From positions 1-64,000 of the forward strand of contig JANLPQ010000025.1 in NCBI GenBank assembly GCA_031367325.1: a DNA stretch of 64,000 nt. Reading direction: 5' to 3'. The translations under genes were made by a program, and so were the position numbers. The DNA is from JAAFIP01 sp031367325. GTDB lineage: Bacteria > Pseudomonadota > Gammaproteobacteria > Burkholderiales > Burkholderiaceae_C. The notes below the pieces were generated by a model that was given only the letters and a program-made list of their open reading frames with translations, ran no database searches and was not told where the DNA came from. Below are positions 1-7,906 of the stretch, one piece after another (position 1 is the first letter of the stretch; the number at the start of each line of letters is the position of its first letter).

Positions 1-81
1 GCTCAATCCTTGCTCTAAGCCTAGGTTGATCACGATGCGCTCTTGCGCATCAATCTGTTTGAAGTGTGTCTTGGGTAACAT
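1..81 (-). CDS. IS30-family transposase, N-terminal fragment cut by window edge
   Basis: The minus strand starts with ATG at 81 and stays open to base 1, giving 27 residues beginning MLPKTHFKQIDAQERI and ending LGLEQGLS. The pattern H..ID..ER..I..L..QG.S is the start of the helix-turn-helix region of IS30-type DDE transposases, which bind the element's terminal inverted repeats and catalyse transposition. The rest lies left of the window. The element end should lie just right of the start, probably within about 82-150, but its inverted repeat cannot be confirmed without the other end. Too short to tell whether the gene is intact. Confidence 0.6.
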   Translation of the reverse strand, partial: MLPKTHFKQIDAQERIVINLGLEQGLS

Positions 82-261
82 GCGCCTACCTTACTGGGTT
101 TAATTCAGGGGTGTTGCACTTGGGATTTGAGGGGGCCTTGGGTTACTGGTATTTTTTATTGTTAAAAAGGCTGTTGAAAGTGCTTTAAGCCGTGTTTTTT
201 GTGCTGTGTTGGTTTGGAAGCCAGTTCGTTGTTTCAGTATGCGCGCTGCTGCGGTCAGTCC

Positions 262-484
262 CATGCCAAACGGACCTGCGGCCCTTTATTGTTTGTCATA
301 GGACTGACCACAACAGCACGCTTTTAGTGGGGCTGGGGTCTCGCTCGGTGGTGGTCACAGTTAATAAAACAATACTTACTACGACTGCCCTTCTGCCAGC
401 AACCACGCCAGTAGAGCGCAGCAACGTTCGGTATGCCAATGACAAACAATAAAGGGCCGCAGGTCCGTTTGGCATGGGCATACC
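262..484. repeat. Palindromic repeat element, copy A
   Basis: A 38-bp sequence at 262-299 is repeated as its exact reverse complement at 439-476. The right arm lies inside a nested hairpin (430-484: outer arms GGTATGCC / GGCATACC, inner arms around a GGxCC-GCA-GGxCC centre). Related hairpins occur at 3586-3641 and 58821-58875. The surrounding 85-500 holds no credible gene; apparent ORFs here come from the symmetric sequence. It resembles a non-autonomous palindromic element (MITE-like), but no transposase or target duplication was identified. Confidence 0.7.
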
Positions 485-591
485 GTGCGGTGCTGTGTGA
501 CCGCGAGGTAATAGGACAGTAAAAAGGTCAACGAATGAAACAGTGCTGCGCAAATGCAAGACCTGTACGCAAAAGCCTAAGAGATACTACA

Positions 592-629
592 AATTCAATA
601 GCTGCTTGAGCAGTATTTACTTGGGTTAC
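592..629 (+). repeat. Dispersed short repeat (core TAGCTGCTTGAGCAG)
   Basis: First of about 17 copies in the window. The consensus is roughly AATTNAATAGCTGCTTGAGC followed by AGGTTTTACTTGGGTTA, about 37 bp, with the partial palindrome CTGCT-TG-AGCAG at its centre. Most copies lie between genes in either orientation. Here the A of the usual CAGG is a T (CAGTATTT). Function unknown. Confidence 0.9.
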
Positions 630-645
630 AGCACTATTTGACAGT

Positions 646-678
646 AAAAAAGGGTCGATCAGCAAGCCAATCAACCCT
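646..678 (-). terminator. Duplicate copy of the DUF349 gene terminator
   Basis: Hairpin with arms GGGTCGAT / ATCAACCC (one wobble) followed on the minus strand by six T residues. It is the copy-A version of the terminator at 3803-3835 and now follows only a gene remnant, so it may serve no gene. Confidence 0.6.
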
Positions 679-719
679 CTGAGGCACCCGCGATGCTGGG
701 CACAAATAAACGCTAACGT

Positions 720-782
720 TTAACGCAAAAACATCTTCAAAGCCGCCTGCAAACGTTGTGGGTTGGCTGCATCAAAAGGCTG
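720..782 (-). pseudogene. Remnant of the 3' end of a DUF349-protein gene
   Basis: On the minus strand this encodes about 20 residues and a stop, beginning QPFDAANPQ and ending RLQAALKMFLR. The intact gene at 3877 ends in TPFDVANAR then RLQAALKTFLR, about 15 of 20 identical. The sequence upstream on the minus strand (783 onward) no longer matches. It therefore looks like the surviving tail of a diverged second copy rather than a gene, and marks the left boundary of the ahpCF cassette. Confidence 0.75.
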
Positions 783-874
783 GCAATTAACAAATTCATG
801 ATTTGATTGTCTATTGCAACCAAACTGAAATTTTGGACAACCACTGCTGCAGCTACCCACTGACTCGACCGATA

Positions 875-2443
875 TTATGCAGGTAAAGACGTGCGCATCA
901 AGTGGTCAAACGCACCTAACGCCGCCTTGGCACCATCGCCTGCTGCAATGATGATTTGCTTAAACGGTACAGTGGTGGCATCACCCGCCGCAAACACGCC
1001 GGGCACCGATGTTTGGCCTTTGGCGTCAACTATGATTTCGCCGTGTTTAGACAGTTCCACCACGCCCTTGAGCCAATCGGTATTGGGCACCAAGCCGATT
1101 TGAATGAACACACCGTCAAGTGCCACTGTGTGCAACGCATCGGTGGCGCGGTCTTTGTAGATCAGTGCATTGACTTTTTGCTCCCCCGTGATTTCAGTTG
1201 TTTGCGCGTTGGTGATCACTGTGACGTTGGCCAGGCTGTGCAGCTTGCGGGTGAGCACCGCATCGGCGCGCAGCGCTTTGTCAAACTCAATCAGCGTAAC
1301 CTGGCCTACCACGCCAGCCAGGTCAATAGCCGCCTCAACGCCTGAATTGCCGCCCCCAATCACCGCCACATGCTTGCCCTTGAACAGCGGGCCATCGCAG
1401 TGCGGGCAGTAGGCTACGCCCTTGTTTTTAAATTCACGCTCACCGGGCACGTTGATGTTTTTCCAGCGGGCACCGGTTGAAATAACGATGGACTTGCTGC
1501 GCACTGTTGCGCCACTTTCAAGCTGAACTTCGATCAGGTTTTTATCCAACCCCGTGTTGAGCTTGAGCGCTTTGGCGCGCTGCATGTTCATGATGTCAAC
1601 GTCGTAGCCGCGCACATGTTGCTCCAGCGCTAGGGCAAACTTTGGACCGTCGGTTTCTTTGACGGAGATGTAGTTTTCAATCCCCAATGTGTCTAGCGTT
1701 TGGCCACCAAAATTCTCACTGACCACGCCTGTGCGAATACCCTTGCGCGCGGCATACACGGCAGCGGCTGCGCCCGCTGGACCGCCGCCCACCATCAACA
1801 TGTCAAATGCATCTTTAGCATCAATCTTTTTGGCCTCGCGCTCGACGCCTTTGGTGTCAATCTTCGCCAGAATTTCTTCCAGACTCATGCGGCCTTGGCC
1901 AAACTCAGTGCCGTTCAAGAAAATGGTGGGCACAGCCATGATCTGGCGGTCTTTGACTTCGTCCTGAAACGAGCCGCCTTCAATCATGGTGCTGCGAATG
2001 CGTGGGTTCTGCACGGCCATCACATTGAGCGCCTGCACAATGTCTGGGCAGTTGTGGCACGTCAGGGAGACATACACCTCAAAGTTAAAGTCGCCGTCAA
2101 GCTCGCGAATCTGCTGGAGTATGTCTTCCTCCACTTTAGGCGGGTAGCCGCCAACTTGCATTAACGCAAGAATCAAGGACGTAAATTCATGCCCCATCGG
2201 CAAGCCGGCAAAGCGCGGGCCATGGTTTTCACTGGGGCGGTTGATCGAAAACGACGGTTTGCGCTGGTTGTCCTCACGGCTGATCGTTAGCTTGACCAGT
2301 GGCGACGATTCAGCCACGTCATTGAGCAGTGATTGCATCTCGCCAGATGTTGCGCTGTCGTCCAAAGAAGCAACGATTTCTATCGGCAGCGTAGCGCGTT
2401 CAAGATAACTTTTTAACTGGGATTTGGTGGCGGCATCAAGCAT
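875..2443 (-). CDS. ahpF: Alkyl hydroperoxide reductase subunit F (NADH:peroxiredoxin reductase)
   Basis: A 522-residue flavoprotein of the usual AhpF length. It passes electrons from NADH through FAD and two disulfides to AhpC in the cytoplasm, allowing reduction of H2O2 and organic peroxides. The N-terminal thioredoxin-fold domain carries C129-H-N-C132; the FAD site GGGPAGAAAAVYAARKG begins near residue 218; the reductase active site is C346-P-H-C349; the NADH-binding motif GGGNSGVEAA follows; the C-terminal GVFAAGDAT motif is present. It lies 105 bp downstream of ahpC in the same direction, so the two are probably co-transcribed. All redox cysteines are intact. Confidence 0.97.
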   Translation of the reverse strand: MLDAATKSQLKSYLERATLPIEIVASLDDSATSGEMQSLLNDVAESSPLVKLTISREDNQRKPSFSINRPSENHGPRFAGLPMGHEFTSLILALMQVGGYPPKVEEDILQQIRELDGDFNFEVYVSLTCHNCPDIVQALNVMAVQNPRIRSTMIEGGSFQDEVKDRQIMAVPTIFLNGTEFGQGRMSLEEILAKIDTKGVEREAKKIDAKDAFDMLMVGGGPAGAAAAVYAARKGIRTGVVSENFGGQTLDTLGIENYISVKETDGPKFALALEQHVRGYDVDIMNMQRAKALKLNTGLDKNLIEVQLESGATVRSKSIVISTGARWKNINVPGEREFKNKGVAYCPHCDGPLFKGKHVAVIGGGNSGVEAAIDLAGVVGQVTLIEFDKALRADAVLTRKLHSLANVTVITNAQTTEITGEQKVNALIYKDRATDALHTVALDGVFIQIGLVPNTDWLKGVVELSKHGEIIVDAKGQTSVPGVFAAGDATTVPFKQIIIAAGDGAKAALGAFDHLMRTSLPA

Positions 2444-2548
2444 GGCTGATTCACTTTCAGTGAGAGATAGAAAAAAAAGCCTAGGTCAACACACCCCAAC
2501 GAATGTGGGTTGTGCCAAGCCCGGACATTTGCCAGGCGGGCAGTGCGT

Positions 2549-3112
2549 TTAAATCTTGCCGACGAGGTCAATAGACGGCGCAATGGTTTTAGCGCCTTCG
2601 TTCCACTTGGCTGGACAAACCTGGCCTGGGTGTGCGGCAGTGTACTGGGCGGCTTTAAGCTTGCGCAGGGTTTCTTTCACGTCGCGGGCGATTTCGTTCG
2701 AATGCACTTCAGCGGTTTTGATCATGCCCTCGGGGCTGATAATGAACGTGCCACGCAGCGCCAAGCCTTCTTCAGGGATGTACACATCAAACGCTTTGGT
2801 CAGTACATGGGTTGGGTCGCCCACCAGCGGGAACTTGGCCTTGCCAACAGCAGGCGATGTCTCGTGCCACACTTTGTGTGAAAAATGGGTGTCGGTGGTG
2901 ACAATGTAGACCTCGGCACCGGCTTTTTGAAATTCGGCGTAATTGTCAGCTGCGTCTTCCACCTCAGTGGGGCAGTTGAAGGTGAATGCGGCAGGCATAA
3001 AAATCAGCACTGACCATTTGCCCTTCATCGATTCGTCGGACACAGCGATGAACTTGCCGTTGTGAAAAGCGGTGGTTTTAAAAGGGATGATGGAGGTATT
3101 AATTAAAGACAT
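2549..3112 (-). CDS. ahpC: Alkyl hydroperoxide reductase subunit C (2-Cys peroxiredoxin)
   Basis: A 187-residue typical 2-Cys peroxiredoxin that reduces peroxides and is recycled by AhpF. The peroxidatic cysteine is C47 in FTFNCPTE and the resolving cysteine is C166 in VCPAKW. The motif before C47 reads MPAAFTF, where many AhpC proteins have a YPADFTF-like sequence. An AGGA ribosome site lies 8-10 bases before the ATG. First gene of the ahpC-ahpF unit. Such genes are often OxyR-controlled, but no convincing OxyR site was read in the upstream 3113-3260. Confidence 0.97.
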   Translation of the reverse strand: MSLINTSIIPFKTTAFHNGKFIAVSDESMKGKWSVLIFMPAAFTFNCPTEVEDAADNYAEFQKAGAEVYIVTTDTHFSHKVWHETSPAVGKAKFPLVGDPTHVLTKAFDVYIPEEGLALRGTFIISPEGMIKTAEVHSNEIARDVKETLRKLKAAQYTAAHPGQVCPAKWNEGAKTIAPSIDLVGKI

Positions 3113-3460
3113 TCTTTTTCCTAAATGGGTATGGAAAGGGGGTTGTAGAAGGGTTTGAAATTCATTTCAGCTCAGCACTATTTTGAATTGCACAATGCTG
3201 ATTTTAGGGTAAACCCGCGATATCAGGTTCAATTTGCCGATTGATAAAAACTAACTTCAACATAGGCAATCCAGCACAGCAAATGCAATCAAGCCATGTT
3301 GATCACCTCTGACTGTGTGCATGCCGCCTGGTGCAGTCAGCCCACGCAGGGCAAGTACAGGTGGCGGTAGTGTCCAACTAGATTGCAGCCGTGAATTGAA
3401 TCGCCGGGGAAATTTGAAAAAGAAACTAGCCACAATGCCGTTTTGTTGCATGGTTCATGC
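3113..3460. other. Intergenic region upstream of ahpC
   Basis: Should contain the ahpC promoter on the minus strand. A TAAAAT box occurs about 90 bases upstream of the gene but lacks a well-spaced -35 partner. A 64-codon minus-strand ORF at 3257-3451 has no recognisable domain and is not called. Confidence 0.4.
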
Positions 3461-3748
3461 ATAGGACACAAGCCGCAACAGCATGCTTGTAATTGGCTGG
3501 GGTCTCTCTCGACGGTGGTCGCAGTGAATAGTTTTGATCGCGATTCTTCGGCCAGCGACCACGTCAGTAGAGCGCAGCAACGTTCGGTATGCCTATGACA
3601 AACAATAAAGGGCCGCTAGGTACGTTGGGCATGGGCATGCCGTGCGGTGCTGGGTGACCGCGAGGTCCTAAGACAGTGAAGGACCAACAAACGAAACAAC
3701 GCTGCACAACCGTGAGGCCTATGCGCAAAAACCTAAAGAGACACTACA

Positions 3749-3785
3749 AATTCAATAGCTGCTTGAGCAGGATTTACATGGGTTA
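3749..3785 (+). repeat. Dispersed short repeat
   Basis: Near-consensus copy with TTTACATGGG instead of TTTACTTGGG, inside long repeat copy B. Confidence 0.85.
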
Positions 3786-3802
3786 CAGCACTATTTGACA
3801 GT

Positions 3803-3835
3803 AAAAAAGGGTCGATCAGCAAGCCAATCAACCCT
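3803..3835 (-). terminator. Rho-independent terminator of the DUF349 gene
   Basis: Arms 3809-3816 (GGGTCGAT) and 3827-3834 (ATCAACCC) form a stem with one wobble and a 10-base loop. On the minus strand six T residues follow (3808-3803). It lies about 40 bases after the stop codon at 3877. Confidence 0.75.
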
Positions 3836-3876
3836 CTAACTCACCCGCAATGCTGGGCGCAAATAAACGCTAACGT

Positions 3877-6800
3877 TTAACGCAAAAACGTCTTCAAAGC
3901 CGCCTGTAAACGCCGGGCGTTGGCGACGTCAAAAGGCGTGGACAGCACGGCTGTGGTGTCTAGGGCCCAGGTGTCTACAGGTGCGGCGTCGTTGCGTTTG
4001 GTTAGCAGTTGCAGTTGCAGCATGCGACGGGCGCTGATGTGCTCGGCGGGGGTGGGCACATCAGCGGCCATCTCCAGCCGTAGCAGCGCGGTAGCGGCGT
4101 CGCCTGTGGCGGGCTTGGTAACCGCTTGGGCCCAGGCGGCGCGGGCAGCAGGGCTAACGTCGCGGCCTAGTTGCTGGGCAGTGGGCAGGCTGTCGGCTTG
4201 ACGCTGCTCCCACGCGGTCATTAGCGCGGTCAGCGATTCTCCGTGGGCTTGGGCTGCTAGCTTTTTGAGTGCTAGCTGCGCACGCTCTAGCGCGTCGCGC
4301 TGGGCGTAGAACGCGGTATTAGACAAGCGCGGGCCGCTGTTGTCGTAGCCTTGACCGGTACCTGGGGCGGCATTGCGGTCGCCACGGCTGTCGAAACGTG
4401 CGCCATCACGACCGCCCTGTCCGCCGTCTCTACCGCCATCGCGGCCTGCCACCGCACCGCGATTGTCTGAACCACCGCGATTGTCTGAACCACCACGACT
4501 GTCTGAACCACCGCGACTGTCTGAACCGCCACGACCGTCGGGAGCACCGCGGCCTGATGGTGCGCCGCGGCCAGCGCCGGGGCCGCTGCGGTCGCCAAAC
4601 TTGCCGCCGCCTTTTTTGTCACCAAATCGACCACCTGCAGGCTCGGTTTTCTTGGCTCCGGGGCGGTCGTCGCCACCGCGCATGGCGATGACGGGTTTGG
4701 CAAGTTTGACTAATGCTGCGGGAGCAGCAGGGGCGGCTGGCGCAGCGTCTTGCGCTGCTTCTAGAACCGCATCTTGTGCTGATTCTTGAGCAACTTCTTG
4801 TGCTGTCCCTTGGCCAGCATCTTGTGCAGGCACATCGTTCAGGGCTGCTGGCTCAGAGTTTGCTGGTTCTGCTTTTTCTGCGGACTCAGCGCTTGCTTGC
4901 GCTGCAGCCACACCATCGGTTGCAGCAGATGGTGCAGCCTTCGGTACTACAGATTCAATAGCTGCTTGAGCAGGTTCTACGGGCTCTGCAGCCTGATTTT
5001 CTGTATTTCTATCAGCATTAGCCGAGGCAAACTCTGGCTGTACGGCAGCGGTCGCGGCACTTGCATCAGCAGCCACATCAGTAGCCACAGACGCAGCATC
5101 TGCACCAGAAGTAGTGGCACTCACAGCAGCAGCAGAAGCAGACGCTGCAGCGGTAACAGCCGCAGCGCTAGGCGCAGTTGCCGCAGCAGCCTGTCCCCGC
5201 GCCGCAGCTTCCAGCCCCGCAATGGCCGCGCGAATTTTGCTGGCGTCGCCGCTGGCGTTGGCTGCGTCCACAGCTTTTACAGCGTCTAGCACGGCTTTGT
5301 CGTGCACGCTCATGGCGGCTGCTGCTTGTTCGCGTTCGGCTGATTTGCGGTTAAACGCGTCGTCTATGGGGCTGCGAAAGGCGTCCCACAGTTTTTGCTC
5401 TTGCTTGCGCTCGATCGGCACGGCTTGCGCCTCGTGCTGCCAACGCTGTTGCAGGCTTTTCACGGCGTCAATGCGCATCATGGGCGCAGCGCCCAGCACT
5501 TTGGCCTCTTCTATCATGGCGTGGCGGCGTGCCAAGCTGGCGGTTTGCGCGGCTTCTAGCGGGGCGTGGGCTTCTTTGATAGCGGCTTTGTACAGCGGCT
5601 GCAGCTCGGCAAAGGTTTTCTCGCCTACATGGCCGCCGTTGCGCCATTGTTCGCTGAGGTTGTGCAGCTCGCGGTTAACTTCTTTCCAGTCGGTGCGGGT
5701 GGCGTTGGCCGCGCCCCAGGCTTTGATCTCCTCGATCATCACCAAGCGCTGGGCTTTGTGCGCGCCCTCCTCGGCTTTGACTTTTTCTAGCCAAGCTTCG
5801 ACTAATTTATAAGCTTCATTACACGCGTCGTCAAAGCGCTTCCACATGCCGTGGTTGGGCACGCCGCCTTGGTCGGTTTGCTTCCAGGCGTCGCGCAGGT
5901 TGCGCACAGCGTCTTGTTGTTTGCGCCCGCCCAGTGGCTTGGCTACCAAGGCTTGGGCGTGGTGGGTGAGTTCTTCGCGGATTTGGTTGGCGCGCCAGCG
6001 CTGCCAGCCTTCTAGCTCGCCGGCTGCGCCCAGCGCGTGCTGGGCTGCAGCGTCTAGCCGCTCGCCAATGTGGGCACCGTGCTCTTTGAGGGCGGCGCGC
6101 ACGGCGTTAGCAGCGCCTACGCTGGCTTTGCCGTGGCCCTCAGATAACTCATGCTCTAGTTTGGCTAGCAGCTCACGCACGATTTGCGTGGCTTGCGAGC
6201 GTACTTCAGGGTCAATTTTAGGTTTGACAGGTTTTTCGGGCTTAGCCGATGGAAGTTGTGCATCGCCGCGTGCCACGCGGATAGCTTCGGCCCACACGGG
6301 CACGGCGGGCAGTGGGGCGGCTTTGTCGCCCAGGGCGGCTACGGCTTGCGCTAGGGCCGCTTCAAACGCGCCCCATAGTGACAGTAGCTGCGATTTGGCA
6401 ATGTCTAGCTGGGGCGTAAATTTAGCGTCTACGCTAGGCCACTGTGCGTCGGCGGCCATGGCGTCGGCTTGGGTTTGCCACAGGGCTACGTCGGCACGCA
6501 GCACGTCCCACGCGGCTTGTGCGTCGGCCAGCGGCTTGGTAGACAGTACCTCAATGCGCTGGGCCATCAGCAGTGCCGCCTCGCGCTGTACCTGCGCGCG
6601 GTGCTGCAGGTCTTCTATGAGCTTAACGCGCTCAGACAGCTTGCCTTTGACGCTAAGTAACGGCTCTTTAGACAGTGGTGCACCGGCTTTGGCAGCGTCG
6701 CGCTGCCAGGCCAAGGCGTCGGCAATATTCAGCTTGCTGTGGGCCAGCAGCGTATTGGCTTTGTCAGCCCATTCAGCGGCTAGGTGCTCAGACGCTCCTG

Positions 6801-7080
6801 CCCGCTTGATCTCGTCAAGTTTTTCGCGCAGGGGTTTGGCGGCACCCTTGTCTTTGGCGCTCAGCTCTTTGAACACGTCTTGCATCTGCTCAGCGCTGGG
6901 GTTGGTGGCCAGCCATTCGCGCACTTTGGCCGCGCGGTCGCCCGAGGTGGGGGCGCTAAAAGCACCACCGGTTAAGGCGTCTAGCGGGTGCGGCGCACTG
7001 CTGGTTTTGGCAGGCTTAGTATTTTTGTTGGCGGTGTCAGTCACGTTAGATTCAGTAGATTTTTTAAGAAAGCTCAGCAT
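3877..7080 (-). CDS. Large DUF349-domain protein with Ala-rich and Gly/Arg-rich linker
   Basis: A cytoplasmic protein of about 1067 residues with no signal peptide. The N-terminal two thirds are charged and helical, with DUF349-type repeats recognisable by spaced Trp-Lys and Trp-Arg motifs: AWKQTDQGGV and MWKRFDDAC near 395-415, DWKEVNREL near 465, LQQRWQHEA near 540. An Ala/Ser/Thr/Glu-rich stretch follows (about 595-820), then a Gly/Arg/Asp-rich tract (about 820-900) with tandem RGGSDNRGGSDSRGG units like RNA-binding RGG regions, then a folded C-terminal domain. The function of DUF349 proteins is poorly known. The start ATG at 7080 (MLSFLKK) is preferred over an in-frame TTG 12 bases upstream; neither has a clear ribosome site. 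A dispersed repeat lies in frame at 4953-4981. Confidence 0.8.
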   Translation of the reverse strand: MLSFLKKSTESNVTDTANKNTKPAKTSSAPHPLDALTGGAFSAPTSGDRAAKVREWLATNPSAEQMQDVFKELSAKDKGAAKPLREKLDEIKRAGASEHLAAEWADKANTLLAHSKLNIADALAWQRDAAKAGAPLSKEPLLSVKGKLSERVKLIEDLQHRAQVQREAALLMAQRIEVLSTKPLADAQAAWDVLRADVALWQTQADAMAADAQWPSVDAKFTPQLDIAKSQLLSLWGAFEAALAQAVAALGDKAAPLPAVPVWAEAIRVARGDAQLPSAKPEKPVKPKIDPEVRSQATQIVRELLAKLEHELSEGHGKASVGAANAVRAALKEHGAHIGERLDAAAQHALGAAGELEGWQRWRANQIREELTHHAQALVAKPLGGRKQQDAVRNLRDAWKQTDQGGVPNHGMWKRFDDACNEAYKLVEAWLEKVKAEEGAHKAQRLVMIEEIKAWGAANATRTDWKEVNRELHNLSEQWRNGGHVGEKTFAELQPLYKAAIKEAHAPLEAAQTASLARRHAMIEEAKVLGAAPMMRIDAVKSLQQRWQHEAQAVPIERKQEQKLWDAFRSPIDDAFNRKSAEREQAAAAMSVHDKAVLDAVKAVDAANASGDASKIRAAIAGLEAAARGQAAAATAPSAAAVTAAASASAAAVSATTSGADAASVATDVAADASAATAAVQPEFASANADRNTENQAAEPVEPAQAAIESVVPKAAPSAATDGVAAAQASAESAEKAEPANSEPAALNDVPAQDAGQGTAQEVAQESAQDAVLEAAQDAAPAAPAAPAALVKLAKPVIAMRGGDDRPGAKKTEPAGGRFGDKKGGGKFGDRSGPGAGRGAPSGRGAPDGRGGSDSRGGSDSRGGSDNRGGSDNRGAVAGRDGGRDGGQGGRDGARFDSRGDRNAAPGTGQGYDNSGPRLSNTAFYAQRDALERAQLALKKLAAQAHGESLTALMTAWEQRQADSLPTAQQLGRDVSPAARAAWAQAVTKPATGDAATALLRLEMAADVPTPAEHISARRMLQLQLLTKRNDAAPVDTWALDTTAVLSTPFDVANARRLQAALKTFLR
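4457..4546. repeat. Five tandem 18-bp units in the DUF349 gene
   Basis: Units like CCGCGATTGTCTGAACCA repeat head to tail. The first two are identical and the later ones diverge. They encode the RGGSDN/RGGSDS repeats of the linker. Being a multiple of three, unit gain or loss would change length without breaking the frame. Confidence 0.85.
4953..4981 (+). repeat. Dispersed short repeat inside the DUF349 coding sequence
   Basis: ATTCAATAGCTGCTTGAGCA followed by GGTTCTAC, opposite to the gene. In the gene it is read as VEPAQAAIES at roughly residues 700-709, in the Ala-rich linker. The frame is the same as in the FecR and LivK-like genes. Confidence 0.8.
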
Positions 7081-7636
7081 GCGGTCAATCAATTAGTCAA
7101 ACAAATAAGCGCCCTACCGTGCAATACAAGAGGTGCGCTAAACCCTGTATTTTCGCCTATGTTGGAGCGCTGTCACCTATATGCTGCCGTTCACCCAAAA
7201 AGAAAGCCCGATGGGCTGTCTGGTGACAACACCCGTCGGGCTTGGCGGCTCAGCTAAGCTGCATGCCGCCTGGGGTCATGGCCACGGAGGTTTCAGGTCC
7301 GTTGCCATGTGCGGGCAATAGATTGCCTGCATTAAGATGCCAGAGTTCATCTGACAATTTATACTGTAGACCTGTTAGAGCGGCAATACAAATACATTTT
7401 TGTATGGAAAGGTAGGCAGCATAGATCACTCTATGCCTATGCAGGTCCACAGCACGGCCAACCGATGCAACAGGGCAAATCACTAAAGTGGCTATGGCTT
7501 GGCTGCTAGCAAAGACGAATTGGGCGTTAGTCTCTAAGTTCACCAAAAAACCAGAATAAAGCTTGTTTTAGCAGCAAAAATGCACAAAATTGCAGTTTTA
7601 ATACCATTTAAAGCATATTGATTAATTTCTTAATAC
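7081..7636. other. Intergenic region between DUF349 gene and transglycosylase
   Basis: Contains inverted arms AAGCCCGA (7204-7211) and TCGGGCTT spaced by about 24 bases, a possible terminator or regulatory hairpin. A 98-codon minus ORF (7250-7546) has no recognisable family and is left uncalled. The sequence becomes A/T-rich from about 7550 towards the promoter at 7637. Confidence 0.4.
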
Positions 7637-7666
7637 TTGACTCGATATTTAACACCCCCCTACAAT
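7637..7666 (+). promoter_or_regulatory. Sigma-70 promoter for the transglycosylase gene
   Basis: -35 TTGACT (7637-7642) and -10 TACAAT (7661-7666), 18-base spacer, within A/T-rich DNA. The start codon at 7907 is about 235 bases downstream, so the transcript would have a long leader. Confidence 0.65.
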
Positions 7667-7906
7667 CGTTTAAGTTTAGAAATATGGGGCTAACCCTTGG
7701 GTGCACAGACCACCCAGGCACCCCAAGTAATCAGCCGAATGTCGGCTAAAGCGCAGTTGGACGGATAAAGTGCACATCGTATTGACCCGTGCACAACCAA
7801 GCTGCGCTGGTGTATATCCAATCCCATCGCGAAACCTGCACTGCAATACGGCTGCCACATAAAGGCAAGCGCACTGCAACAAGGTTTGCGACCAGAAAGG
7901 CGAAAG

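Larger units (their letters stand above)
299..782. repeat. Long diverged direct repeat, copy A (left of ahpCF)
   Basis: This block aligns over nearly its whole length with 3461-3940. Both contain, in the same order, the palindromic element, the short dispersed repeat, an oppositely oriented terminator, and the last codons of the DUF349 gene. Differences are spread throughout, so the duplication is not recent. The two copies bracket ahpF and ahpC. Confidence 0.8.
3461..3940. repeat. Long diverged direct repeat, copy B (right of ahpCF)
   Basis: Partner of the block at 299-782. It includes a palindromic element (3586-3641, arms GGTATGCC / GGCATGCC) and a dispersed short repeat, and runs into the authentic 3' end of the DUF349 gene, so this copy is likely the resident one. 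Confidence 0.8.

Noticed and set aside
192..559. ORFs on both strands at 192-452 and 296-559
   Set aside because: They arise from the symmetric palindromic element; no ribosome site or protein family.
3257..3451. 64-codon minus-strand ORF upstream of ahpC
   Set aside because: No recognisable domain or ribosome site; could hide an old insertion-sequence fragment, but nothing supports it.
4287..5812. Long overlapping ORFs on both strands across the DUF349 linker
   Set aside because: Low-complexity Ala/Gly-rich coding sequence opens all frames; only the minus frame shows domain structure.
7250..7546. 98-codon minus-strand ORF
   Set aside because: No recognisable family, composition unlike a soluble or membrane protein, and no ribosome site seen.
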